Positions 38,867-50,449 of a stretch of 64,000 nucleotides of DNA are shown piece after piece. This stretch comes from Syngnathus acus. Its lineage: Eukaryota; Chordata; Actinopteri; Syngnathiformes; Syngnathidae. Position 1 is the stretch's first letter, and the number at the start of each line of letters is the position of its first letter. The notes under the pieces were generated by a model. The model was not told where the DNA came from. It ran no database searches and worked only from the letters and a program-made list of their open reading frames with translations. A program made the translations under genes and the position numbers. The stretch lies in the NCBI RefSeq assembly GCF_901709675.1, contig NC_051089.1:2171476-2235475 (forward strand), in the 5' to 3' direction.

Positions 38867-39300
38867 TCACTTGGCCTTTCTAAAACTTCTTTGACCCGAT
38901 GTCCTCCTTTGTTGGCAACATGTTTTCGGCATTACTATCTTCTCCATTTGCTTGAAATTGGCAGAGCAAATATTTCTGTAGACGTCTGAGTTCATTTTGC
39001 TGATACCATCACATGTTCCATCAATGAAGATTAATGAGCCTGTCTGAGAAGAAGCCATGCAAGCCCAAACCAGGACATCAACTCCTTTCCAGAATGAGCT
39101 TGTATGCTTGCGATTGTGAGCAGATCCATTCTTTTTTTCAAGCTTTAGCCTCCCTGTCACTTGGTAAAGGTTAATCTTTGCCTCATCACTTTAGAAAACC
39201 TTCTCACCAGATATTTTGAGGCTCGCCTCTGTTCATTTATTCATGAAGTGCAAACAGGCGATTGTGATATCTTGAGTCTGTTGCTTGGTACGCGTCAGAA
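38867..39300 (-). pseudogene. Tc1/mariner transposase remnant
   Basis: Minus-strand translation reads EKVF*SDEAKINLYQ, then WKGVDVLVWACMASSQTGSL, FIDGT and MNSDVYRNICSANFK. This is the order of the central catalytic part of Tc1-family DDE transposases (SDETKINL, VMVWGCMS, FIDG, MNSEVY), which cut and paste their own element. A stop replaces the usual tryptophan, the upstream part has another stop, and the downstream DNDPKHT region cannot be recognised. It is therefore an inactive relic; the terminal inverted repeats were not found. Confidence 0.75.
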
Positions 39301-39514
39301 GATTCCAGACGATTCTATTGGCTATGCACTGTTTATGTAATTTGCTCGGATTTTCTCTAAACTGTACAATTGGCCTTTTTTTTTTCCACCATCAAGTTTG
39401 CATTTAGTACAATTTATGACCGAAGCAATAATACAAAATGAAGGTGGAAACATTGCACAGCATAAACAGAACTGCTTCAGAGTTGTGACGTATGAACAGC
39501 TGGACCGCCTTAGG

Positions 39515-39534
39515 GCAGGCATGGAGAATTCTGA
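39515..39534 (+). repeat. 20-bp direct repeat, copy 1
   Basis: Exactly identical to 40905-40924; the sequences around the two copies differ. Origin unknown. Confidence 0.6.
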
Positions 39535-39876
39535 TTTATGCTAGCTGGTCGATGACTGAGCACCGAAAACCTGAGCACAATAAGGTCTCAAACATGAGAC
39601 AAAAGAGTGGTGGTCATGAAGGATCCCCACGAGGATATGATGGTCTCCCACTCTATATTATAGACAAGCTGTCAGGCATCACTTGATTTACCAAGCCTAC
39701 AAATCAATGTCCCCAACACTTAGCTTGTCATTAGAATAAGTCACAACTGGAGCTGACTTGGTTATAAACTGGAGATCAACTGTCAAGAAGAAGATAGACA
39801 ACTATTCACAAAAACACCTTCGAACAAATGATGGTCTGATCAAGCTAAGTTCTTTCAATGAAAGAAATGCTGTGCT

Positions 39877-40011
39877 GAAATTACTCCATTTTATTTCATC
39901 AAATGGTTTCACAAAATAAGAAATCATCTTTCAGACAGGTTTCAAAATGGATTCTGACCGAGACGAATTTATTCTGTGCAACTACTTGATGAAATAAAAT
40001 GGAGTAAATTC
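39877..40011. mobile_element. Foldback element or inverted repeat pair
   Basis: Arms 39877-39902 and 39986-40011 are inverted repeats with 25 of 26 bases matching (core ACTCCATTTTATTTCATCAA), separated by 83 bases of unique sequence. This could be a small nonautonomous transposon; its ends and target duplication are unclear. Confidence 0.5.
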
Positions 40012-40221
40012 AAACAGCTTTTTTGTTGTAAGAACCTCAGTGGAGCCAACAAAAAAAACACCTTGGACATAGAAAGCAACATATTGGCCAACTCAGACTC
40101 AGTCATGTGACAACAAACTGGATGCCAGTGTTGTTCTCTTCTCTTGACTGCACTGGCATGAATCCTCCCACCTCCCATAGGCAAAATGATACCAGATGTG
40201 TTTTATGAAAAATACTACCAG

Positions 40222-40352
40222 CCTTCATGCGTGGGGTTTGCATGTTTTCCTTGGCATGTTTTTTCCCCGGGTACCTCCCACTTTCCAAAAATGTGTTTTT
40301 TAAGTCAATCAAAGGCGAGAAATTTTCTTTATCTGTGAGTGTGATCGTTAAT
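40222..40352. repeat. Decayed copy of a common fish dispersed repeat, opposite orientation
   Basis: GCGTGGGGTTTGCATGTTTT, CCCGGGTACCTCCCACTTTC and CAAAAATGTGTTTTTTAAGT match the 'gtgggttttctccgggtactcc..cacattccaaaaacatg' part of the abundant element. Confidence 0.6.
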
Positions 40353-40354
40353 AG

Positions 40355-43300
40355 AAATGTTAATAACCTTCCCCCATACTTGTTTGGTTTTACATGAGCA
40401 ATCAAATCATTTTTATTTTATTATTTATTATTTATTTTTATTATTTGGGGGGGGTCGGGCTTTTATTTTTAACTTGACCGTAGCAATGAAATATAGTTAA
40501 AGAAAACCTTGATCCATTCAAGTGGCTTATGTTTTTCCAACTTTGAAAATATTTTTTGGCACTGATTACCTTCCGGCGTATTGCCATTGAATCACTTTGA
40601 TGTGATTTACGTTTCTGTTTTAGAGAGACTGTTGCAGTCCCTCATCATGACTTGAGCAACATACTGAGAGAGCAGCTGTCTTTTGTGTTTCTGCAGCTAC
40701 CGCAGGGGCTGAAGGCGTTTATTAGATACAAGACATTCATTGCATCATCCTAAAGCATACTTTCATAGAATGTATTCTGTCACAAGGCCAGGAAGTATAA
40801 TTCCTTATATTTTGTATCTCTCTACCGTCTTATTGTTGGAAATGCGCATTGTCCTTGAAAATGCCTGTCTCTATTACTTGCTCGCTCTCGTGTAGCCTAC
40901 ACCTGCAGGCATGGAGAATTCTGAAGGTCTTGGGGAGAAAATCGCATAAGACACTGGCTATATAACAGAAAGTGAAATACAATATTAATGTACAATTATT
41001 TCATGCTAAATACCTGCATGCTGTTTCAAAGCGTAGTTTTTTTTACGGATCAAATTGGCTCAGTTGTAGTCTATTATCTTCCGCAGCATGAATTATTTTT
41101 TCTTCTTCATTTTTGTTCAAATATCAGTGAAGGTGACCTTCCAATTTAGCTGCTGTGGCCTCCAGCTTGCATAATACGACTTCAGTAATCTTCCAGAAGT
41201 GGAATGTCGGGCACCAAAATGAGCACAGGGGGTCGTAATAACGTGTTCAATCCCATGGGACAGAGACAAACATGGCTAAGCCCCGAGAAATAAATAAAGA
41301 AATCGGCTCTGGAATTTTCGGCTTAGGCCGAACTCTCCTAATTAGAGCAGAATAAGCTAAGACTAATTTATGTATATCATCCTGGAATTAATGGATATTA
41401 CCTTTATCCCAAACCCGACTCTAAATTTGTAAACTTTTATGAATACACTCACTGAATATTCTGGTAGTAATTATATGGACTGTGGTCTCATTTAAGCATC
41501 ATGACGTGTGTTGGTGTAGTCTTGATTTTTTATTTTTTCTCATGCATTGTCTACTTTTGGTCTCCACTCATTATGTAGCCAAGCCATAGACTTCATGGAA
41601 GCAAGTTAGCAAGCTAGTTCAGAAGTGTGGGTGGTAAATTGGTAGCCCTTCACATTAATCAAGAAGTAGCTCTCAATTTCAAAAAGGTTGATAACCTCAG
41701 GACTTAATTATAAGGTTTTCATAAGACGGCTGAAAAGTATATTATTACCACATGGGGGGAAAAAGGTTTCCGTTGTACGCTGCTCGTAAAAATGAAAGAA
41801 AAGAAAGACAATTATTCTTCATCTTAATGTTTTCTCCACCTGCATTGTCACCGGGACAAGTAGTCAACATTTAAAAACGAGCCCAACGCAATTATTTCAT
41901 TGTGGTTATTGTTTGGAGGGAAACAAAATCACAACCAAACAATCACAAAATCATTTGTATCTTTATTGTTGCAAATGTAACAGTGGCAGATGATTGCTCC
42001 CCAAATGGAAAGAATGCTATGACCGGTGGGTGCACTTCATTTGGAGGGATGCACTTCACTCTGAGTGCATCCCCCTTCTATGTGCACAATATATTTCATT
42101 AAGGGATAGAAACCAAGCTGGCCTGAGTTGCATTTGTATCCCTGACGACTAACAACCACATATGGCTCACTTGGAAAATGCGCTTCAGTGCCCACCCACG
42201 CTGAGAGAACGAGGAATTAGAGAGCTATTAATGCAATGCACAGGTGCACTCCGTGAAACAACTTTGCTTCACTCTTTGATTTCACTTTTAATTCTGATTG
42301 AATGGCCGCGGCATACTCGATGCGTATGTTCGAGAGGTCTACTATACATTTGTGAATGAATAGCCTTGGAGTAAAACGCTATCAAAATACATTTCTACAA
42401 CAAAAACATTTCCCAGAAGGCCACGTGGCTATAAAATTTGACTTGGTTGCTGAAGCATAGTAGTAAAACAAAGATAGCTAGCTAGCATGTTGGGGTCAAC
42501 TCATGTGTCGTTGTTGGTCCCCATTTTACCCACGGTCATAATAAACGGGCAAAATGTAAGGGTGGAAAAAGTATTATCTATTATAGTATTATGTATTTAT
42601 ATTAATTCGGTTTCTGAGAAATGTTTAGTAAATGGTGGCATCCCCGGGGCCATAGGCATATAGTTAGCTTGTTAACTGCACAAGAAATTACATAGTGGGC
42701 GGCGTGGGACTCATGCCAGTCTCCCAACTACGTGACCGGGCAGCTCAAGTTCCTATTTAGTAGTTTTGGAGGAGCAATTTATGTCTGGTGCTTTTTCAAC
42801 CCTGTCCCCAAAAAGTCCAGAAATCTGTAATGATGAAAAAGTCTTCAACGCTATATCGTAACAATTCAGCACAAAACAGTTCTTAGTCGGTGGGGTCTTT
42901 AAACTTGTGGACGACCCAAAGTAGGCCATCAGCAAAACTATGCTCATTTAAAGCAATTTTGTTGCTCTATCAAGGAAAAAATGCACTCGAGGAAATGACC
43001 AGTCGCTTTCAAGAAGCATGCATTAGGTTTGACGTACATTTGTACTGATTTTTAAAGTAGTCTTACATCATGTCGATTGATGTGTTGTTGCGGTCCTTGC
43101 AAGCGCACACTAAGCCCAATAATGCTCCTTGCTCCTTGATCCTTTCAGTTACGTCTTCCAGAGCTCCGAACTTCACCGCAAGCACCGCCCCTAATGTAAC
43201 TCTAAAGCAATTACTGGGTGATCGGTGGACTAATGAAAATAACTCACTGTATGGATTCTCTTTTTTTATTCCTCTTGAGTTCAGAGCAGCCGTCCAACTC

Positions 43301-43895
43301 AGCTGTCATACTGTTTTAGACTTGCATGACTTTGATCCTGAACTGTTTCATGCCTGGCAGCAGTACATTACTCGCAATGGAAGAAAATAATACAATAAGC
43401 ATCCATTGTCATAATGCTTTGCAAGCGTAGTTCAATCTCATTTTCAAAGTTAATTGGAACAATAATTACTACAACAGACATGTTGCGATAGCTGATAGAT
43501 TTAGGTCAAATGTTTTCAGTACTTGCACATTTTCTCAGTCATAATGCCTCAAGTGTGATTTTAATGCTGACAGGGGGACAAGCCAAAGAGTCCTCGTAGG
43601 GAGAAAGACTCCCGGGTCATGTATTTTAACAAAGCGTGACGGGAAAACAGTGCTGATATTACTACAGCTATGACAGCCAAGTAATAATATAATGTCTATA
43701 TTCCAAGGCGGGTGGCGTCATAAGCGTTCCATCGATGTTGCATGTGTTGAAAAATCTCACGAAATGAATCTAACTGAATTAGCTTCCCATTTTCCTGACT
43801 CAGTCAGCGCATGTACAGTGGCAAAAGCCATTACACAATCCTGGATGACCTCCATTTTTAAGATGTGAAATTTCTCCTAAAATCATAAACGCGTT
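40355..43895. other. Gene desert, no gene seen
   Basis: Contains an AT-rich ATTTATT patch and G-run at about 40412-40455. The open frames at 41902 and 43070 have no recognisable domain and I do not call them genes. Confidence 0.4.
40905..40924 (+). repeat. 20-bp direct repeat, copy 2
   Basis: Second copy of the string at 39515-39534, 1390 bp away in the same orientation. Confidence 0.6.
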
Positions 43896-43901
43896 TCGTC
43901 T

Positions 43902-43972
43902 TTAACTCATTCAGTGCCATTGACGATTACAGACGTCAAAGATAATAACTGGGTTGGCAGTGAATGAGTTAA
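43902..43972. mobile_element. piggyBac-like mini-MITE, copy 1
   Basis: A 71-bp palindromic element: left arm TTAACTCATTCAGTGCCA and right arm TGGCAGTGAATGAGTTAA match as inverted repeats at 17 of 18 bases and both end in TTAA, the target site of piggyBac-type transposases. It is non-coding; the family is widespread in fish genomes. Confidence 0.7.
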
Positions 43973-44627
43973 CAGCAAATTCCAGCGCAGTAGACAATTT
44001 CACAGAACATGCAAGTATATGATGATTCAGTGTAGTCTCGTTGTTCCATGACACAAGGTCAGAAGAGCAAAGACAAAAGAATGAATCACAGACGCGACGC
44101 CAGACCGCTTTCAGCGATGCGTCGAGACAACAAGACTCATAAACGCCTGTCAAGTCCTATACATTTTCTCTGTGTAATATAAATAATCCATATAGTGAAA
44201 ACAAATACTCGCAAATTGTGTTCCCTCGACCATCAGCAGAGCAGTAAAATGTAATTTGAGGGAAACAACTCAACCGGTGAATTCTATTCACCAGCACCAA
44301 TTGGCGGGAGTGTATACGATGGTGTTTTTATTTTTTATGCGTACATCCATCCTCGATTGCCAACATGTTTTGCAACATATTGTGCCAGTTGAGTGGACAT
44401 TTCAGTATTTGAACGCTGTACTATGTGTGTTTCTTTATATGCATTGAAATATGAATAGAAAATAATTCGCAGCCTTGGGATTTTATTTCTTAGTAAAATG
44501 TTTAACCTTCATATGAAAATTCTGTATGCTACGTTATATTGTGTATGATAACCTTGATTCTTTCATACGTGAAGCAGGAATTTGTGATAATAAAAAGTCA
44601 TGAACAAGTTTTTTGTAGGCTTTAGAA

Positions 44628-44840
44628 CAGGGGTCACCAACTCCGGTCCTCAAGGGCGCCAATCCAGCCTGTTTTAGGTGCAGCCCTACAACAACACACC
44701 TGATTCAAATAATCAGGATCGCTATCAGCCTTAATAGAGCTTGCTGATGAGCTGATCATTTGAATCAGGTGTGGTGTTGTAGGGCTGCACCTAAAACAGG
44801 CTGGATTGGCGCCCTTGAGGACCGGAGTTGGTGACCCCTG
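44628..44840. mobile_element. hAT-type foldback MITE with 8-bp target duplication
   Basis: A 213-bp element beginning CAGGGGTCACCAACTCC and ending GGAGTTGGTGACCCCTG. The two halves are inverted copies for about 85-90 bases each. It is flanked by the perfect 8-bp direct repeat CTTTAGAA at 44620-44627 and 44841-44848, the hallmark of hAT transposition. No coding capacity. The near-identity of the arms suggests a comparatively recent insertion. Confidence 0.92.
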
Positions 44841-44984
44841 CTTTAGAATGAATCACAAGTATGTAAGGAATACTTTTCTTTATTGATGTTTGTTTCTGTA
44901 TTTTGAAATTGTCAGTTGTGCCAGAGTCCATGGATTTCACAAAAGCAAAAATGTTAGAAGAAAAGATATTTCCTTCCACCCAGA

Positions 44985-45352
44985 TATTCTAGTCCTACTA
45001 CTTTTTGCAAATAGAGGAGATATACTATTTATGATATATGACCTATATGTTTGTACTATGTGTCCTCTCTGCATACATTGCAGCCTGGTCATCCTGGAAG
45101 AGGGACCTTCCCATCTGTGGTCTCTTCTCAAGGTTTCTCATTTCCCCTAGCTGGAGTTTTGAGTTTTTCCTTGCCCTCTTGGGAGTTTAAGATCAGGGGA
45201 TGTTTGAGAATATTTGCCATTTTGCACATGTCCTGAGTGTTGTTAGTCACCTAAATGTTGAACAGAGGCTGTGATTTACCGAAGTCAAATTCCTTGTTTG
45301 GCACGCTCAAACATGGCGAATAAAAAACTCTTGAATCTCTTGAATCTTGAAT
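44985..45352 (+). mobile_element. 3' end of a fish LINE- or SINE-type retroelement
   Basis: Contains CTGGTCATCCTGGAAGAGGG followed by GTTTCTCATTTCCCC and GAGTTTTTCCTTGCCCTCTT, a string I recognise from the 3' regions of abundant fish retroelements. It then shows AATAAA and a short tail repeat of CTTGAAT units (45328-45352), typical of LINE-mobilised 3' ends. The family is not certain. Confidence 0.6.
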
Positions 45353-45354
45353 AT

Positions 45355-46910
45355 ATGTAACTCTGGTTTCAGTAGGGAGAGAAAAAAAAAATTGGTAGTC
45401 TGTTTTTTTAAAAATAATTTTGGCTTGTTATTTATATGTAGGAAGATATTTTCTTATATTTGTGTCTGCTTGTAAATCTTATTTATGATGGATTGAAGGT
45501 GTCACAATGTTCTCCATTAAGGTGTGTATCATTGCGTAGTCAATATTAATTTCAGAAAGCTATCAGAAGTATTTTTCCCGCCACTGACTCGCTCAAGAAT
45601 AGAAAATCTACAATAAAGGAAGATGATTGCAGTTTCAAGTTTTTATTAAGGTTGTTATACTGTGCATGCTCTTAACTCGGAAAAACAGTAGTCGCCATGG
45701 TTATGTACGGTAATCTGCATCGACTTCTCGCCGAGCATGTGCACTGTCAACCCTGTGGACGCCACTTCTTCCTCCAGTGCAGTTAAATTAAGCGCGGCAC
45801 TGGTAGCCCACCACCAATAACTTGAGCCTGATTGTGGTACATAAACATTTTGTTTTCACTCCATTTGGGTTTCAGAAAAGTGGCATCAGGTGTACACACC
45901 AAATGTGTACTCTCAGTGACTCGGTTTGTAAGAACTTTGAAGAGTTGGGTCGCAAATGCAGTCCAGTGTGTTTCAGGTACGAGCATAAAATGCTATAAAG
46001 TGTCTAGCGAGGAGATTTTCAAGCCCGAAAACAATCTTTCATTAAATATTTTCTACTCAAAAAAGCTGTTTTTCTAACTTCCTCCTTTGGCTGTGATGCC
46101 ATTGTGAGCAGAGTCAAGGCAGGATAACAGCCCTGAGCAGCACATTTGACAGGAGACATTTACTTTGGAACTAAAGCTACAAAAATGACAGGAAAGGACA
46201 TTTTATGTTTACCGAGGGACTCGTTCAAGTGCTCAATACGGTAATCTCTCGGCCAAATAAGTACTGTAGCTTTCTTTACAAGTCAAGCCCTTCTCTAACA
46301 GCCCAGAAGTGTTTATTTATGGCTAACTTTACTGTTTGTGTTTATTGACTATTTATATGAAGCATTATTGTGTCTACACTCCAAGTCCTCAGGTCCTGCA
46401 CTGGCTTTTCAAACGATCAGACAACATTCGTTTTTATCGTTGCCATTCTGTTGCTTTACTGCTTCTGGAGCACTTGACAGTGGCGACATTAAATTTAAAC
46501 AGAGACGCAAGTGTAAACCACCATTTCCTTGACTGTCTCAAATGCGACACATGAACATAGGATACTCAGGGTTGATGCAATGAATGTCTAATTTCATTCA
46601 ACGATCGTCATCGTCACACTTTATCTTCCTCCCTGTTGTCGTTGACTATATTTAGACTTTTATATAATGTGTGTTATCATGTGGGGGGAAAATCTTTTGT
46701 TTCATCATAATTCAGAAACTGTTGGCTGTTCTGCTAACTAAAACAACAGCAACGACAACAAGAATCTAATCTCTCTTTTAAACCTTGGTAATAAAATTTG
46801 ACACAAGCACTAATATACAAACTTATCTGTAGAAATGATTCTATCACAGAGCACAAATAGACAAACAGAAATTCACACTTCCTAATGGCTGAGACTTGCG
46901 AGAATTAAAT
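45355..46910. other. Gene desert, no gene seen
   Basis: AT-rich sequence with no gene or repeat that I can name. Confidence 0.4.
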
Positions 46911-46914
46911 TAGA

Positions 46915-47010
46915 CTGGCATGTGTGAGAACATGCCAACTCCACAGAAAGGCCTGACCCCAGGTTCGAACCCTGAAGCTCTTGACTGTGAGGTGCTAACC
47001 ACCACCACAG
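46915..47010. repeat. Decayed copy of a common fish dispersed repeat
   Basis: CATGCCAACTCCACAGAAAG, CCTGACCCCAGGTTCGAACC and CTGTGAGGTGCTAACCACCA match the abundant element read in the orientation seen at 34262. The GGTTCGAACC string is part of this repeat, not a tRNA gene. Confidence 0.65.
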
Positions 47011-47895
47011 TTTTTTCGGATGCAAATTAAATAGTAAAAAAAACAAAAACGGATACATTTTTAAGTTGTGCAATTCAACAAATCATTTTTATGTCCCTTA
47101 TATTGTCCCCTAACCTAAAGATATAAGTTTTAAAAAAATAATAATAATAATTTTGGAGCCAACAACTTGCTTGCTTGCTTTGTTGTGCTAACTAATATTG
47201 TTGCCATAAATGTTAATAAAATACGTATACTATCTCTCAAAGTTGTTCCATCTTAAATTACTCTTTAAATACCCCGAAAAATACAAGTTGTGTTTTTTTA
47301 CAGGGTCGTGTATCTATTATATTTTCTGGACTTGTAAATTTGCTAGAGGTCATTCAATCGCCCAGTACCAGATGAAAGATTCCTAACTTTGCAAATAATT
47401 CTGTGTGATACGATACAAGATGTGAAAGGCCAACATTCTTTGAGGTAAATTCACGAAAAGTGTATGCTGAATTTGAGCCTGCCTCAAAGCGGATATATGC
47501 TTGAACAAACACAAAGACCTTCTCAGATTCAAAGGTTGCAACTATGGAGGAGGAGAACTGCCGCTTTGACTTTGCGTCACCTCAAAGAATCACAGAAATA
47601 TTCGTAAAAAAAAAAAGAAATATGTTCCAGCTTTTTCCCTCTGTGATACCAGAAAAAAAAGATGTCTTCTATGTTACAGGTTGTAGGGGTTTATTTTACC
47701 GTGGTCGTCGGCATCATTCTGTCCAAAATCAAATTTAGATTTTTAGTGTCCATTTGATGCTTGAACTTTAGGATAAACTCATGCAGGAAGGATAAAAAGA
47801 AGGACGTTGTCTCTCAAGGCAAATATTGTACTGCCATGGAATTATTTATTCCAGACTTAGCCTATGAATCAGACCCATATGTCTTCTGCCGTCAT
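47010..47895. other. Gene desert, no gene seen
   Basis: Short (TAA)n near 47138-47151; otherwise nothing identifiable. Confidence 0.4.
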
Positions 47896-47898
47896 ATT

Positions 47899-47911
47899 AT
47901 CTCTCTCTCGC

Positions 47912-47952
<41 letters not shown>

Positions 47953-47960
47953 GTATGTAC
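47899..47960. repeat. (TC)n and (GTAT)n microsatellite
   Basis: About 50 bp of CT with three interruptions, then GTATGTATGTA. Confidence 0.92.
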
Positions 47961-48463
47961 GTTAACCCACGTATAGAACGCATCGCTTTTTAAATTACAT
48001 TGCAGCCTATTTTTCTGTCAAGAAATATGTGTTTTCCTAATCTAACACTTGCACCAGGCAATCATGCGGGTGTATGGAGAGTGCAAGAAGAGGAAAGGAA
48101 AAGCTTCATAAAATGCAGAAGCATCAGCTCCACTGTCAAAGCAGGAGCAGCTAATCGAAATTGATCCTCACGTAGCAGAAGCACTCAGGAAATCCATCCA
48201 TTGATAAACACTTTCTTGAGAAAGTCACGCTGCGGCACCAGCCGCGGTTTTTCATTTCCATTTGTGAAAATGAGCCGGCAATTTATTTCTAATTCTAAAA
48301 TGGTTGCAATGGGCCAAACACAATAGCGTTTGCATTGCTCCCTCAATATGATTTATGGGACAGAATCTCTGTATATTTCTTTGGCGATAATAACAAAATA
48401 CAGCAATAAATCTGGAAATGTCAGGCAATTTTGTTATCACCTTGTTGGAATACGTGAATTCAT

Positions 48464-48520
48464 GAAGAGAGGGGGAGAGGGGGAGGAAGGGGGGAGGGGG
48501 ACGGGGAGAGGGGAAGAAGG
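48464..48520 (+). repeat. Polypurine G/A tract with G-quadruplex potential
   Basis: Almost uninterrupted purines with G runs of five, five, six and five within about 30 bases (48471-48500), separated by loops of one to five bases. Confidence 0.75.
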
Positions 48521-48629
48521 TTTTGGCTTGCTAAAAGCCATCAGAAAATAAGTCATGGATCTGATTGACACTACAAGAAAACAATTTTGCCATCATAACA
48601 TTATTCTGTTTTTCAGTAATTTATGTTTG

Positions 48630-48722
48630 TCTTATTGCCCTTTATGTTTTTTTTTGCACAACACTTTGTTACAACTGTGGTATTTGTTCAAGTGTTCAAG
48701 TATAAATAAAATTGAGAGCATA
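48630..48722 (+). repeat. Possible LINE 3' tail
   Basis: TTTTGCACAACACTTTGTTA and, further on, AGTATAAATAAAATTGAGAG resemble the 'gcactttgttcaactgtggttg..tataaataaaattga' ends of fish LINEs. Weak. Confidence 0.3.
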
Positions 48723-49028
48723 ATCAGATCTTGATTTGGATAGCCAGATTATTTTGGTCAGGATTAAAAATTGTGTGCACTTGTCAATTGTGCAGTATCC
48801 CACTTTGCAATCAGCCATTACGTATGATTAGTGTAATTGTGCAATTATTGTCCCCCTCTGCTGTTAGCCAGAACTTCTTGAAGGGTCACGGCTATTCATC
48901 AGATCCAGCGCATGCTGTCATCAGTAATCACTTGGGATGAATGTAGCCCACATACGGAGTCTTGTACTGGACATGCTTGTCATCCTTGCAAAGGTCAGTA
49001 GAGCCACGCAACAACCCCAACGCACTCT

Positions 49029-49060
49029 GTGCACACACACACACACACGTACACACACAT
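49029..49060. repeat. (CA)n microsatellite
   Basis: Two CA tracts separated by GT. Confidence 0.85.
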
Positions 49061-49207
49061 TTGATGGCGGCTCACGAGGTAGGAGGCTGCTATGGAGATC
49101 ACTAGCTCATTTGTCTCTTTATCAGACTGCGCCTCTTCTCTCCAGAGGAGGTGTCTGTTTGAAGAATGTGCCACGGTTGGGAGGATGAATTTGCATGATG
49201 AACTGAG

Positions 49208-49230
49208 GCCTTTATTTATTTATTTATTTT
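49208..49230. repeat. (TTTA)n microsatellite
   Basis: Five to six TTTA units. Confidence 0.8.
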
Positions 49231-49549
49231 CCATCCGGCGGCACCCCACTATCATCACCATTTCTCAGATTGATTCCCATTATACGCAGGGGCAGCCGTA
49301 GAGTCGCTGCCTGTTAAAGACAACGTCTTAGATAATGATTGCGCCTCTTAAGTTGTCGCTTGAGAAAAAACGAAAGATTTGTTACACTTTGACAAAGATG
49401 CAAACATAAATTGGCCACGTAGCGACATAAAGCACCCCGGCTTAAGATGCGATGCGCATTAGCTCGACTATTCATAGGCAATCTCCATAAAATGCCGAGC
49501 AAGAACTGAAGAATATGATACAAGAGGACTAAGTGAGCGAGAGGCAATC

Positions 49550-49760
49550 TGATTATGGCGATCAGACTTCTTTACACTTTGTCATACGGTGAATGCATGG
49601 ATCAGTTTCCCTCTCTGGTAATCATTTCCCGATTGGTCCATTGGAAATGCTTAAGCGAGCGACGCACGCTGTCATTTTGGTCGATGACAGCGCCTCGGCA
49701 TTTTCAACCTCCCCTCAGCCGCTTTCAAATCTAAGATGAAAGCGTCGGAGCTATGAGATA
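49550..49760. promoter_or_regulatory. Candidate conserved noncoding element
   Basis: Complex block with GTAATCATTTCC, CGATTGGTCCATTGG (CCAAT on the reverse strand), GCTGTCATTTTGG and GATGACAGCGCC (TGTCA/TGACAG MEIS-type cores). It differs from the flanks in CpG content. Inference only. Confidence 0.25.
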
Positions 49761-50449
49761 ATCTGAAGACAAAGAATGACTTTGTCATCAGCACGGCAAC
49801 AATACGTTGGGAGCAGCGGGATAACTACAGCCTCATTTGGAGGCGCCGTACGCTGGTTGCTTGCTGCAGTAAATATTACAAGCACTCCAAAGGCATTTAC
49901 TTGACAGTGGTGCTGTACATGTGTTGCCTGCTGAGGGATGAAAGAGGCACCGAGCCCATTACGGCCATCTGACGAGAGCATTGATTTGGACCAAACTGCG
50001 CAGACGTGGTCGAAGATGTAAACACGTCCCGACACATTTTGCAGGGAGTGTTCTTCCATCAATCGAAAGTTTGCTGGTTCAAGTTGGTTTAACAACTCTT
50101 TGGCTTAGTTGTCAAAGTATCCTTAAGAGTATGATTGGGAACGTCCCCACAAAACAGGATTACTGTGGTTAATTCACAGTGTTGAGGCAATTTGATGGAA
50201 AATCTTTGTGATGAACCAGGAGAGCTAGCCTAGCACGGCCATTTTGCAAGACTGCAAACTAAAGCCATTTGGTTTCCTTGACCACATTTTGAAAGAGATG
50301 TGGAGACGCCGTTGAAGCAAAGTGCGACCTCTCAAAAAAAAATGTCTTAATACATTTGTTCCATTTGAATGTAGAAATATTATGGACAATGTGTTCCCTG
50401 AGCAGAGTGACAGATCCAATCTGACTCCCACTGTTAACGCCACATCAAT

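Noticed and set aside
46965-46995. GGTTCGAACC resembling a tRNA B box
   Set aside because: No A box, acceptor stem or cloverleaf; the string belongs to a common dispersed repeat.
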